From: CAZMHL01 sp045605445
GTDB taxonomy: Bacteria; Bacillota; Clostridia; RGIG6154
Length of the DNA stretch: 64,000 bases
Direction of reading: 5' to 3'
Assembly (NCBI GenBank): GCA_045605445.1
Contig: JAZUPZ010000044.1
Location: 59,405-123,404 of the forward strand
This document shows positions 16,902 to 25,539 of the stretch, one piece after another. The position numbers and the translations under genes are program-made. Every line of letters begins with the position of its first letter. Positions within the stretch are counted from its first letter, which is position 1. The notes below the pieces were generated by a model that saw only the letters and a list, made by a program, of their open reading frames with translations, ran no database searches and was not told the DNA's origin.

Positions 16902-18710
16902 ATGAAAAACAAAATCTTCTCAATTTTGCTTGTTGCAATTTTACTTTTACAGACAGGCGTATTGGCAAAATCATTTTCCGATGTCAGCGGACACTGGTCG
17001 GAGCCTTATGTTCAGCAGATGACTGACAAAGGCTTTATCAACGGCTTTGAAGACGGAACCTTTAAGCCCGATGCTTCCGTTACAAGAGCAGATGCTCTGG
17101 TGCTTATTTCAAGAGTTCTCGGAGCTTCTGACAAAACAATTTCAGAATTTACCGATACGGCATATAACATTTTTTATAAAGACGTGAAAAATCTGGGTTA
17201 TCCGGGTTATGAAAAAGGCTTTGCTCATCTTTTGTATCACGATGTGTTCTCTGTTAAAGAGCTTACCGCCTTTGTTGAAAACGACCTGGGAAGAACTCCT
17301 CTTAAAAGATATGAAGCGGCAATTCTTCTTGTAAAGCTTTTAGGACAGGAGGATACCGTTCTTCAGAACACAATGCCCATTTTAAGCTATAAGGATGCAG
17401 ACAAAATTCCCGTAAGTGCTCAGGCTTATGTTGAATTCTGCGCAGATACAGGACTTATGCAGGGCGTTGGTGACAATCTTTTCAGCCCTGAAACAGAGGT
17501 TACAAGAGGTCAGATTGCGAAAATGCTCTGCACTGCAATCGAACAGCTTAACCTTTCATATACAAAGGGCGTTGTAACAGGTTACGACAAAGCTCTTAAC
17601 AGCGTTACATATACCTCAGATGATGGAAAAGACATAACCTTTGAAATCTCTTCCGAGGTAATCGTTAAAAGAGATGCTCACGACCTTCTCGATACTTCTC
17701 TTATAACCGTAGGAGACCGAATCAATATCACCTGCAAGGGCGACCTTGTGGTAATGGTTGAATTTGTTTCCGTAAAGCCCGACACAACCTACAGAGGAAT
17801 GTATCTTCAGTATATCAATGGCGCAGGCTACGGTCAGATTGAGGTTCAGAAGGATGAAGATGCAACCAGCACCGAGGTTTACAAGGTTGCGGAAAACTGC
17901 GAAATAACTTACGGGGGAGCTTCCTGCGATTTCAGCTATTTCCCCGAATATTGCTATATTGAATTCAAGGTTGAAGACGGAGCCGTTGTATGGGCAGCGG
18001 GCAACGAAAAACAGCAAACAGTTGAAGGCGTTGTTGCAGGCTTTGTTTATTCAAACCCTGCAATGCTTGAAGTAACTCTTTCAGACGGAAGCTCAGAAAA
18101 ATTTGAGTTCGATCCCGGTCTTCAGGTTTCAAGAAACGGCGTTGAAACCTCTATTAAAAATCTTTATGTAGGCGATAAGGTTGTTCTCGGTATTTACTAC
18201 GGCAAAATAAGATATGTAACAGCTCAGAGTGAAAATACCCAGATAAATGGAACAATAAAGAAAATAGTAATCTCTTCAACCGACCCCAGCATTACAATTG
18301 CAACGGAAACCGGCGACAGAGCTTACGATCTCAGCGGCAAGGAACTTTCTGTTGTAATGGAAGACAAGCCGGTTACAATTTATGATTTGAGACTCGGCTT
18401 CAAGGCAACTGTTATGCTTGAAGGAACAACCGTAACGAAAATTGTTGTAACAGAAGCAACCGTAACGGAAAAATTCACTATTACAGGAACAGTTGTAACT
18501 GTTGATACAACCTATGACAGCATTAAGGTTAAGCTTGCCGACGGAACACAGAGCACCGTTTTTGTAAACGACAATACCGTTATAATCGACTCTAAAACAG
18601 GTCAGGCGGTTGAGTTTGCAAATATCCCCGTGGGCTCTACAATAATTTCAATCGTGTCTCCCGATAAGCTCAATAATGTAGCTATTTCAATAGCGGTAAT
18701 CACGGAGTAA
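16902..18710 (+). CDS. S-layer-homology (SLH) domain surface protein
   Basis: The 602-residue secreted protein has a signal peptide ending near VLAKS (about residue 23). SLH repeats occupy about residues 24-210: FSDVSGHWSEPYVQQMTDKGFINGFEDGTFKPDASVTRADAL is followed by two more degenerate copies, the last with NLFSPETEVTRGQIAKM. SLH domains bind secondary cell-wall polymers. Residues 210-602 are beta-rich repeats of the type GVVAGFVYSNPAMLEVTLSDG and GTVVTVDTTYDSIKVKLADG, which look like small beta-barrel modules without a known enzyme. The next gene begins 3 bp after its stop. Confidence 0.85.
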   Translation: MKNKIFSILLVAILLLQTGVLAKSFSDVSGHWSEPYVQQMTDKGFINGFEDGTFKPDASVTRADALVLISRVLGASDKTISEFTDTAYNIFYKDVKNLGYPGYEKGFAHLLYHDVFSVKELTAFVENDLGRTPLKRYEAAILLVKLLGQEDTVLQNTMPILSYKDADKIPVSAQAYVEFCADTGLMQGVGDNLFSPETEVTRGQIAKMLCTAIEQLNLSYTKGVVTGYDKALNSVTYTSDDGKDITFEISSEVIVKRDAHDLLDTSLITVGDRINITCKGDLVVMVEFVSVKPDTTYRGMYLQYINGAGYGQIEVQKDEDATSTEVYKVAENCEITYGGASCDFSYFPEYCYIEFKVEDGAVVWAAGNEKQQTVEGVVAGFVYSNPAMLEVTLSDGSSEKFEFDPGLQVSRNGVETSIKNLYVGDKVVLGIYYGKIRYVTAQSENTQINGTIKKIVISSTDPSITIATETGDRAYDLSGKELSVVMEDKPVTIYDLRLGFKATVMLEGTTVTKIVVTEATVTEKFTITGTVVTVDTTYDSIKVKLADGTQSTVFVNDNTVIIDSKTGQAVEFANIPVGSTIISIVSPDKLNNVAISIAVITE

Positions 18711-18713
18711 AAT

Positions 18714-19343
18714 ATGCTTTATAAAACTCAGAAATATTACGATTTTCTTAAGCTTTTCGAAGAAGAGGACGATTGCCCCGTTTGCGTAATGCTTAAAAAG
18801 TGGAGAGTTGCTTTTATAGAAACCTTTCTTTACGAATGTGTAAACGACAGACCCATGCGAAAAAGAATAAGGGAAACGGGAGGCTTCTGTAAGCTTCATG
18901 CAAAGGCAATGATGGATGCCGGTGACCCGTTGGGACATTCGGTTATCTATACAACTTTAATTGATGAATACCTTGCAAAGCCGAATGCAAAAAAGAAAAA
19001 AGGCTGCCTTATATGCGACCTTGAGGACGAGCAGGAAAGGATAGCTCTTAAAGCCTTTTTAGACTTTTTCAGAGAATCGGAAGAGTTTGTAAAATCCTTT
19101 TCCGATAACAAAACCTGCATTTGCAGACCTCATCTTCTTAAAATGAAGAGCCTTACAAGAAGGGATAAAGACTTAATTAAAAAGCTTGATAAGGTTCAGG
19201 AGGAAAACTTAAGAGCCGCCCAGAAATGTATTGACGAAATAATAAGAAAACACGACTATCGCTTTGCTCTTGAACAGCTTACCGAACAGGAAAATAAAGC
19301 CTGGAAAAGAGCAGTTAAGCTTATGGCGGGAATAGTTGAATAG
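18714..19343 (+). CDS. DUF6062-like cysteine-motif protein
   Basis: The 209-residue cytoplasmic protein has paired metal-binding motifs: DCPVCVMLKKW near the N-terminus, GFCKLHAKAM, GCLICDLEDEQ and CICRPHLLKM. Two halves each show CxxC followed by a CxxH, a likely zinc-binding arrangement seen in DUF6062 family proteins of Clostridia. The function of the family is unknown. It starts 3 bp after the SLH gene, with GGAG upstream of its ATG, and is probably co-transcribed with it. Confidence 0.7.
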   Translation: MLYKTQKYYDFLKLFEEEDDCPVCVMLKKWRVAFIETFLYECVNDRPMRKRIRETGGFCKLHAKAMMDAGDPLGHSVIYTTLIDEYLAKPNAKKKKGCLICDLEDEQERIALKAFLDFFRESEEFVKSFSDNKTCICRPHLLKMKSLTRRDKDLIKKLDKVQEENLRAAQKCIDEIIRKHDYRFALEQLTEQENKAWKRAVKLMAGIVE

Positions 19344-19346
19344 AAC

Positions 19347-19378
19347 AAAAAAATCAGGATTTTATCCTGATTTTTTTT
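19347..19378. terminator. Bidirectional terminator
   Basis: AAAAAATCAGGAT and ATCCTGATTTTTT pair around TTT between converging genes, with A and U tracts on both sides. Confidence 0.88.
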
Positions 19379-19389
19379 GTAATGAGAAG

Positions 19390-21939
19390 TTATTGTTTTT
19401 CCAGAAATTCTTCAATTTCCTTTTCTGCGGCGGCAAGCTCCGCAAGAAAGGCAGAGGCGGAAAGGCGGAGAGCCCCTCTTCCCAAAATAATAAGCTGTTC
19501 AAGCCCGTCGGAGGTGGCAACGAAAACCCGGTGTTTTTTGCCAAGCTCGTTGGTAACCTTTTCAATGTAGGCATCGGCAGTTTCGGCTTCCTTTGTATAA
19601 ACAACCGTAATGTTGTTAATGGTTTCCTTTTCACCGGGATTGTTTTTAACCTTGTAGGCGTCAAAAACAAGAATAACCTCTCTGTTTCTTACCATTCTGT
19701 AATTGCATAGCCTGTTTATAAGCTCGTATCTGGCATATTCAAGACTGTCCGATGCCAGCTTTTTCATTTCGTCGTCTGCAAAAATAATGTTGTAGCCGTC
19801 AACAAGAAGATATTCAGGACCTTCAGGCAGAGGCTTCGCTTTATATTTAAACTCCTTTTTGGGAGCCTTTGCTGTTTCCATAGGGCGGTAAAGCTTTCGC
19901 TGAATTTTACCGTAGGTTCTTTCGAAAATTTCAATAAGCTCGTCTTCTCCCGCAATAATTCCCGATTCTCTTATTTTCGGCTGAACTGCGGGAATTTCCT
20001 CCTTGTCCTTTAAAAGGGGAAGGTGCATATGCTCGTAAACGTCGTTCCATTTAACGGCAAAGCCTGCTCCCTTGGCACAGAAAACCGAGTCGGGAGTGTT
20101 TTCAAGGTCGGCTTCGGGATTGTAGTTAAAGCTTTTTATAATTTCCTCGCTGTCACCACATTCTTCGTAGCCCTTAAAGGTAAGGGTGAGTCTGCCGCAG
20201 CCCTTGGTGTAAACGGTAACCTCTCTGCCGTAGTCCCTTATTTTTCTTACGGGAGCGCTGCCCTTTAAAAGGGAGAATTCCTCAAAGGTTTCGGGGGCTT
20301 CAAAGCTGCCTCCCATATGCTCAATGTCCGTCATCGCTCTGCCTACGTTTTCGTGGGGGAGCTCAAGGGAAAAGGAATAAACCGGTTCAAGAAGAATGTT
20401 TTCAGCTGTCATAAGCCCCTGACGGAGAGCTCTGTAGGTTGCCTGCCTGAAATCTCCGCCTTCGGTGTGCTTTAAGTGGGCACGTCCCGAAACAAGGGTA
20501 ATTTTCACGTCGGTAATGGGGGAGCCGGTAAGAACCCCTATGTGCGTTTTTTCTCTTAAATGGGTAAGAATAAGCCTTTGCCAGTTTCTGTCCAGCTCGT
20601 CCTCGGGAACCTTTGTGTCAAAAACAATTCCGCTTCCTCTTTTTAAAGGCTCGATAAGAAGATGAACCTCGGCATAATGTCTTAAAGGCTCGTAATGGCC
20701 TACTCCTTCAACCTTTTCTCTTACGGTTTCTTTAAACACAAGTCCGCTCTGCTCAAAGTCAATGTCCATATCAAATCTTTTTTTTGCAAGAGATTTGATA
20801 ACCTCAAGCTGAACCTCGCCCATAAGGCTTATGTGAATTTCCTTTAAATGCTCGTTAACCGTAAGGTTGAGCTTGGTTTCCTCAAGGGCAAGCTTTCTTA
20901 AGTTTGCAAGAATAAAGTGAGGGTCGGCAGTGTCAGCCGCAATAACCCGATAGGTAAAAATAGGCTCGGTAACAAGCTCGGCTGAGTTCTTTTCAAAGCC
21001 CAGCCCCTGCCCTGGGAAGGTTTTTGTGAGTCCCGTAAGAGAAACCACCATTCCCGGATATGCCTTCTGAATACCTGCATACTTAACTCCCGAATAAATT
21101 CTTATTTCGTTTACCTTTTCAGAAACCTCTTCGCCCTTTTCGTCCTTAAAGGAAAGTATTTCCTTAACGTTAAGCTCGCCTCCGGTTATTTTAAGGTGAG
21201 TAAGTCTGTTTCCTTTTTCGTCCTCGGTTATTTTGAAAACCTTTCCTCCAAATTCCTTTATTTTGCCCGGTGCAACGGTATAGCTTTTAACCGCGTCTAT
21301 AAATTCGTCAATGCCCTCAAGCTTAAGGGCTGAACCAAAGCAAACGGGGAAAATTTTTCTTAAGGAAATCGCCGAAGAAATATCCTCTTTGGTTATTTCG
21401 CTTTCAAGAAAAAGGGAGGTAAGCTTTTCGTCGCAAACGGCAACGTTTTCAATAAAATCCTCGTCCTTTTCGTTGAATTCAACACAATGCCCGCTGAAAT
21501 TGTCTTTCAGATTTTTAAGAAGATATTCCTTTGAATATGCCGAAATATCCATTTTGTTTACAAAAATAAAAGTGGGAATTCTGTGACTATCAAGCATATT
21601 CCAAAGGGTTTTGGTGTGGCTCTGAACTCCTTCGCTTCCGCTTACAACCAGAATTGCATAGTCAAGAACGCTTAAGGTTCTTTCCGCTTCTGCGGCAAAG
21701 TCGGTATGCCCCGGAGTATCAAGCAGGGTAAACTCAAAGTCCTCCTTTGAGATAACCGCCTGCTTTGAAAAAATGGTAATTCCTCTGTCTCTTTCAATTT
21801 CGTCGGTATCCAAAAAAGAGTCCCTGTGATCCACACGGCCTTGTTTTCTTATGGTATCAAGCTTGTAAAGCAGCCCCTCGGACAAGGTTGTTTTTCCCGA
21901 GTCAACGTGGGCAAGTATTCCTATAATAACTCGTTTCAT
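19390..21939 (-). CDS. EF-G/TetM-like ribosomal GTPase fused to a Rae1-like NYN nuclease
   Basis: The 849-residue protein begins MKRVIIGILAHVDSGKTTL (G1). It continues with DRGITIFSKQ (G2), LLDTPGH (G3), FVNKMD (G4) and EF-G-like domains II-V to about residue 650, as in TetM/TetO ribosomal-protection proteins. A linker leads to a C-terminal NYN/PIN-like domain (about 709-849: YLLVDGYNIIFADD, ILVFDAY, ETADAYIE, VATSDGLEQ). The spaced aspartates are the expected metal ligands. That domain resembles YacP/Rae1, a Bacillus nuclease that cuts mRNA in the ribosomal A site. The gene has no Shine-Dalgarno sequence and may be leaderless. A role in tetracycline resistance cannot be assumed. Confidence 0.85.
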   Translation of the reverse strand: MKRVIIGILAHVDSGKTTLSEGLLYKLDTIRKQGRVDHRDSFLDTDEIERDRGITIFSKQAVISKEDFEFTLLDTPGHTDFAAEAERTLSVLDYAILVVSGSEGVQSHTKTLWNMLDSHRIPTFIFVNKMDISAYSKEYLLKNLKDNFSGHCVEFNEKDEDFIENVAVCDEKLTSLFLESEITKEDISSAISLRKIFPVCFGSALKLEGIDEFIDAVKSYTVAPGKIKEFGGKVFKITEDEKGNRLTHLKITGGELNVKEILSFKDEKGEEVSEKVNEIRIYSGVKYAGIQKAYPGMVVSLTGLTKTFPGQGLGFEKNSAELVTEPIFTYRVIAADTADPHFILANLRKLALEETKLNLTVNEHLKEIHISLMGEVQLEVIKSLAKKRFDMDIDFEQSGLVFKETVREKVEGVGHYEPLRHYAEVHLLIEPLKRGSGIVFDTKVPEDELDRNWQRLILTHLREKTHIGVLTGSPITDVKITLVSGRAHLKHTEGGDFRQATYRALRQGLMTAENILLEPVYSFSLELPHENVGRAMTDIEHMGGSFEAPETFEEFSLLKGSAPVRKIRDYGREVTVYTKGCGRLTLTFKGYEECGDSEEIIKSFNYNPEADLENTPDSVFCAKGAGFAVKWNDVYEHMHLPLLKDKEEIPAVQPKIRESGIIAGEDELIEIFERTYGKIQRKLYRPMETAKAPKKEFKYKAKPLPEGPEYLLVDGYNIIFADDEMKKLASDSLEYARYELINRLCNYRMVRNREVILVFDAYKVKNNPGEKETINNITVVYTKEAETADAYIEKVTNELGKKHRVFVATSDGLEQLIILGRGALRLSASAFLAELAAAEKEIEEFLEKQ

Positions 21940-21945
21940 AAAAAT

Positions 21946-21951
21946 AGTATA
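21946..21951 (-). promoter_or_regulatory. Extended -10 element placing transcription start at the start codon
   Basis: Minus strand TGTGG-TATACT is followed by only six bases before ATG 21939. A -35 is weak (TGGCAA at 21969-21974). The spacing predicts a leaderless transcript. Confidence 0.55.
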
Positions 21952-22139
21952 CCACATATTTGTATATATTGCCATACTTTTATTTTGACTGTGGATATAC
22001 GTTGAGTTGAATTGTAAAAAAGTTTTATCAATAAAATGTTTGCCGGCAGGTAGCGATATTTCATTTTATTTTAAAATTTGGAATAGCAGAGCGCAAAAAA
22101 AGGAAAAATAGTAAAAGCTGTTCCAAAAGGAGGAATAAA

Positions 22140-22451
22140 ATGGCATTTGAGGCATTGGAAGAAATTAAGAAAGCCGAAAAAAAGGCGGAGGAAGTTTTAG
22201 CTTCTGCAAGGGGACTGGCAAAAATAACGGTTGAAAACGCAAAGGAAAATGCAAAAAGCTTGCTTGAGGAAAGTGAAAAAGAGCTTCAGGCAGAATATGA
22301 AAGCCGTGTTGCCGGGGCGAAGGCGAAGGCCGGAGAAATAAGCAAAAAAAGCAGAGAAAATGCAAAAAGTGAAGCAGAAGAAAAAAGAAAAGCAATAGAA
22401 ACAAAAAAAGAAGAGGCAATCAGAAGAGTAATAGAAAAGGTTCTTTCCTGA
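22140..22451 (+). CDS. V-type ATPase peripheral-stalk subunit H/G
   Basis: The 103-residue, almost entirely charged coiled-coil protein (MAFEALEEIKKAEKKAEEVLASARG) begins a complete V/A-ATPase operon. In Thermus and archaeal A-ATPases the corresponding small subunit (G or H) pairs with subunit E to make the peripheral stator stalks. The AAGGAGGAATAAA ribosome site is strong. Its first position before subunit I matches the usual H-I-K-E-C-F-A-B-D order. The 200 bp upstream should hold the operon promoter, but I see no convincing -35/-10 pair. Confidence 0.8.
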   Translation: MAFEALEEIKKAEKKAEEVLASARGLAKITVENAKENAKSLLEESEKELQAEYESRVAGAKAKAGEISKKSRENAKSEAEEKRKAIETKKEEAIRRVIEKVLS

Positions 22452-22483
22452 TTGCGGAAAAATGAAATAAGGGAGGTGAAGGT

Positions 22484-24442
22484 TTGGCAATTCTTGAAAT
22501 GAACAAAATAGTTATTTACGGTCTTAACGAGGAAAGAAAAGGCGTTCTGGAGCTTCTTCAGAAAATCGGATGTGTTGAAGTTGAAGCCCTTAATGCTGAA
22601 GAAACAGGGCTAGGAAAAAAAGAAACCGTAAAAAGTATATCGGCATTTAACGAAGGTATTGCATCTGCAGAAAGAGCTCTTGAAATTTTAAATTCCATTG
22701 CCTTTGAAAAAACGGGAATGTTTTCAAAACGTCCCCTTCGAGGTGAAGATGAGTACGGGATAACCTCCGGGGAAATTAAAAAAGTCGGGGAGCATATGTC
22801 TGAAATTGTCGCCTTTGAAAAGGAAAACAAAAAAATCAAAGAGCAGATTTTTGCAAAAAAACTTGAACAGCTGCAGCTCTCTCCTTATCTTAAGCTGGAC
22901 ATTCCCCTTGATTTAAAAGGAACAAAATCAACAACTTCAAAGCTTGGAAGCTTTGAAGGCGGTGTAACTGAAGGCTTCCTCATAAATCTGCTTAAGGACA
23001 ACGGCGGGGAAAACTGTTATTTTGAAATTTTATCCTCGGATAAACAGCAAACCTGCATATGGGTTCTTACCGAAAGGGATAAAGAAGAAAAAATAACGGC
23101 AATTTTAAGAGGTGCAGGTTTTGTTGAGGCAAATTTTGCTCCTTCTGCTGAAACCTTTAAAGAAAGATTTAACAGGCTTGAAAAAGAAAAAAAGGCGCTT
23201 GAAGAAAAGGAGCTTTCCCTGAAAAAAGAAGGAAAAAGCCTTTTAAACTACAGAGAGGAAATAAAACTGTTTTACGACCGTCTTGTAATGAGAAAGGAAA
23301 AATATGAAGCTCTTTCAAAGCTGGGAATAACAAAAAATGCCTTTGTTATTTCAGGCTATGCTCCCATAATTGAAACCAAAATGCTTACGGAGAAATTAAA
23401 GAAAAGCTTTAATGTGGAAATTGAAACAAAAAGGGCAGAGGGGGAAAATGTTCCCGTAGCCTTTTCAAATCATTCTCTTGTTGAACCCGTAGAGGGAATA
23501 ACGAGCGACTATTCCATGCCCTCAGAGAATGATATTGACCCAAACCCCGTAATGGCAGGGTTTTATTACCTCTTTTTCGGAATGATGTTTTCCGATGCAG
23601 GCTATGGGCTTTTAATGATGATAGCCTGCGGAATTTTAGGCTTTGGAAGAATTCTTGAAAAGAGCAGAAGAAGAGCTTATAAAATGTTTTTCTGGTGCGG
23701 TGTTTCAACAACCTTCTGGGGAATAATGTACGGAAGCTTTTTCGGGGATATGATTGACACGGTTGCAAGGGTTTTCTTTAACAGCAATGTTACCTTTAAA
23801 CCCCTTTTGCTTAATCCAACGCAGAAGCCTCTTGAGCTTTTAATAATAAGCGTTGCCTTCGGAATGGTTCATATTCTTACCGCAATTGCAGTAAAGTTTT
23901 ATGTAACCTGGAAAAATGGTGAAAAAACTGATGCAATCTGCGACTCGGGTTTTTGGTTTGCAGGGCTTCTGGGAATCTTCCTTTTTGCAGGAGGAATGGT
24001 TTTTGAACCCTTAAAAACCGGGGGAATTGTGCTTGTTGCAATCGGCTTTGGCGGGCTGCTTCTTACGGGAGGAAGAAACAGCAAGAATATTTTCGGAAAA
24101 ATATTTGGCGGTGTTTTAAGCCTTTATGATATAACAAGCTATGTGGGCGACGCCCTTTCCTATTCAAGGCTTATGGCGCTTGGGCTTGCAACGGGAGTTA
24201 TAGCCTCGGTTATCAATGTGCTCGGCTCTCTGGGAGGACCAACGGTAATCGGCGTAATTGCATATATTGTAATTTCCCTTTTCGGGCATACGCTTAATTT
24301 TGCCATAAACTGCCTGGGTGCTTATGTTCATACAAACCGTTTGCAGTACGTTGAATTTTATCAGAAATTCTACGAGGGCGGCGGAAGAAAGTTCAAACCG
24401 TTTAAAATAAATACAAAATATTTCAACTTTTCAAAAGAATAA
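22484..24442 (+). CDS. ntpI: V-type ATP synthase subunit I
   Basis: The 652-residue protein has a cytoplasmic N-terminal half with coiled coils (about 1-330) and a membrane half with seven or eight helices from about residue 355 (FYYLFFGMMFSDAGYGLLMM). It is the stator that forms the ion half-channels with the K ring. SRLMALGLATGVIASVIN near residue 570 carries an arginine expected in the ion pathway. It uses a TTG start at 22484, 5-6 bases after GGGAGGTG; MAILEMNKIVIYGL is the usual start of the family. Confidence 0.92.
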   Translation: MAILEMNKIVIYGLNEERKGVLELLQKIGCVEVEALNAEETGLGKKETVKSISAFNEGIASAERALEILNSIAFEKTGMFSKRPLRGEDEYGITSGEIKKVGEHMSEIVAFEKENKKIKEQIFAKKLEQLQLSPYLKLDIPLDLKGTKSTTSKLGSFEGGVTEGFLINLLKDNGGENCYFEILSSDKQQTCIWVLTERDKEEKITAILRGAGFVEANFAPSAETFKERFNRLEKEKKALEEKELSLKKEGKSLLNYREEIKLFYDRLVMRKEKYEALSKLGITKNAFVISGYAPIIETKMLTEKLKKSFNVEIETKRAEGENVPVAFSNHSLVEPVEGITSDYSMPSENDIDPNPVMAGFYYLFFGMMFSDAGYGLLMMIACGILGFGRILEKSRRRAYKMFFWCGVSTTFWGIMYGSFFGDMIDTVARVFFNSNVTFKPLLLNPTQKPLELLIISVAFGMVHILTAIAVKFYVTWKNGEKTDAICDSGFWFAGLLGIFLFAGGMVFEPLKTGGIVLVAIGFGGLLLTGGRNSKNIFGKIFGGVLSLYDITSYVGDALSYSRLMALGLATGVIASVINVLGSLGGPTVIGVIAYIVISLFGHTLNFAINCLGAYVHTNRLQYVEFYQKFYEGGGRKFKPFKINTKYFNFSKE

Positions 24443-24463
24443 AACAGAAAGAAGGATTTTATT

Positions 24464-24931
24464 ATGAATTTTGGTATGTTTTTTGCAATATTGGGAGCAG
24501 CAACGGCTGTTATTTTTTCAGGGTTCGGATCTTCAAAGGGCGTAGGGCTTGCATCAGAGGCGGCAGGCGGAGTTCTTGCCGACGACCCGGGCAAATTCGG
24601 TAAGCTTCTTGTGCTTCAGCTTCTTCCCGGCACTCAGGGACTTTACGGCCTTATCGTTGGTGTTATGGTAATGCTTAACATTGGTATCTTAGGCGGAGAA
24701 AGAGTAACCGAGCTTGTAACGGGGCTTGAATATTTTGCTGCCTGCCTTCCTATTGCTTTTGGCGGATATTTTTCTGCAGGCTATCAGGGCAGAGTTTGTG
24801 CAGTAGGCGTAAATCTTACTGCAAAACGTCCCGAGGAAAGCTCAAAGGCAATTGTTTCAGCTTCTCTTATCGAGCTTTATGCTCTTTTAGGCTTCATTGT
24901 TTCCTTCCTTATGGTAATAAATATTAAATAA
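24464..24931 (+). CDS. ntpK: V-type ATP synthase subunit K (rotor ring), with Na+-site residues
   Basis: The 155-residue proteolipid has four membrane helices (a duplicated hairpin). The ion-carrying glutamate is E137 in SLIELYALLGF. The Enterococcus hirae NtpK sodium site uses L61, T64, Q65, Q110 and E139; the aligned residues here are L54, T57 and Q58 (in LLPGTQGLYG), Q108 (GYQGRV) and E137, all conserved. The rotor therefore probably translocates Na+. It lies between subunits I and E in the operon. Confidence 0.93.
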   Translation: MNFGMFFAILGAATAVIFSGFGSSKGVGLASEAAGGVLADDPGKFGKLLVLQLLPGTQGLYGLIVGVMVMLNIGILGGERVTELVTGLEYFAACLPIAFGGYFSAGYQGRVCAVGVNLTAKRPEESSKAIVSASLIELYALLGFIVSFLMVINIK

Positions 24932-24950
24932 TCTGAAAGGAACTGATACA

Positions 24951-25526
24951 ATGGGCGGACTGGGAAAAATTACAGACAGCATTGTTTCAAAGGCAGAGCT
25001 TGAGGCGGCGGAAATAATAAAAAAAGCTCAGGCTGAGGCTGAAGAAATAATAAAGTCTGCAAAGGCTGAGGTGGAGAAAAAAAGAAAAACAGCCGAAGAG
25101 AGAATAAACGGGGCTGTTGAAAAAATAATGCTTATGGGGCAGGGTAATGACAGGCAGGAGGAACGACAGATAATGCTTGCCTCGAAAAGCAAAACCATTT
25201 TGGCAATAACGGAAGAAGCAAAAAAAAGAATGAAAAATATGAAAAGGCAAGAGTATAAAAAAGCTCTGCTTAAGCTTATAAAAATGTATTCCGAAGGAAA
25301 AGAAGGAGAAATTTTCTTTTCAAAAAAAGATATAGACACTGTTGATGGAGAAATAAAAGAGCTTCTTGAAAAGGAAAAGCTTAAAATTTCCGGGGAGCCC
25401 TGCTCCTTTGAAAACGGCTTTATTATAAAATACGGCAAAACGGAAATAAACTGCTCTATCGACAGTCTTTTTGAGGAAAAATACAGCGAGCTTACAGACC
25501 TGGTAAATTTATGCCTTAAAGAATAA
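24951..25526 (+). CDS. ntpE: V-type ATP synthase subunit E
   Basis: The 191-residue peripheral stalk subunit has a long N-terminal helix rich in Glu/Lys/Ala (about 1-100) that should coil with subunit H. A C-terminal globular part (about 110-190, with GFIIKYGKTEINCSIDSLF) should dock on the catalytic head. The GF(I/V)I-x(9)-N-x-(S/T)-ID/L pattern is typical of archaeal-type subunit E. AAAGGAACTGATACA precedes the ATG. Confidence 0.88.
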   Translation: MGGLGKITDSIVSKAELEAAEIIKKAQAEAEEIIKSAKAEVEKKRKTAEERINGAVEKIMLMGQGNDRQEERQIMLASKSKTILAITEEAKKRMKNMKRQEYKKALLKLIKMYSEGKEGEIFFSKKDIDTVDGEIKELLEKEKLKISGEPCSFENGFIIKYGKTEINCSIDSLFEEKYSELTDLVNLCLKE

Positions 25527-25539
25527 GAGGGGTGATTTT

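Noticed and set aside
19390..21939. Calling the TetM-like gene a tetracycline-resistance gene
   Set aside because: Only general EF-G/TetM similarity is visible; the fused nuclease and chromosomal context point to a housekeeping or rescue role.
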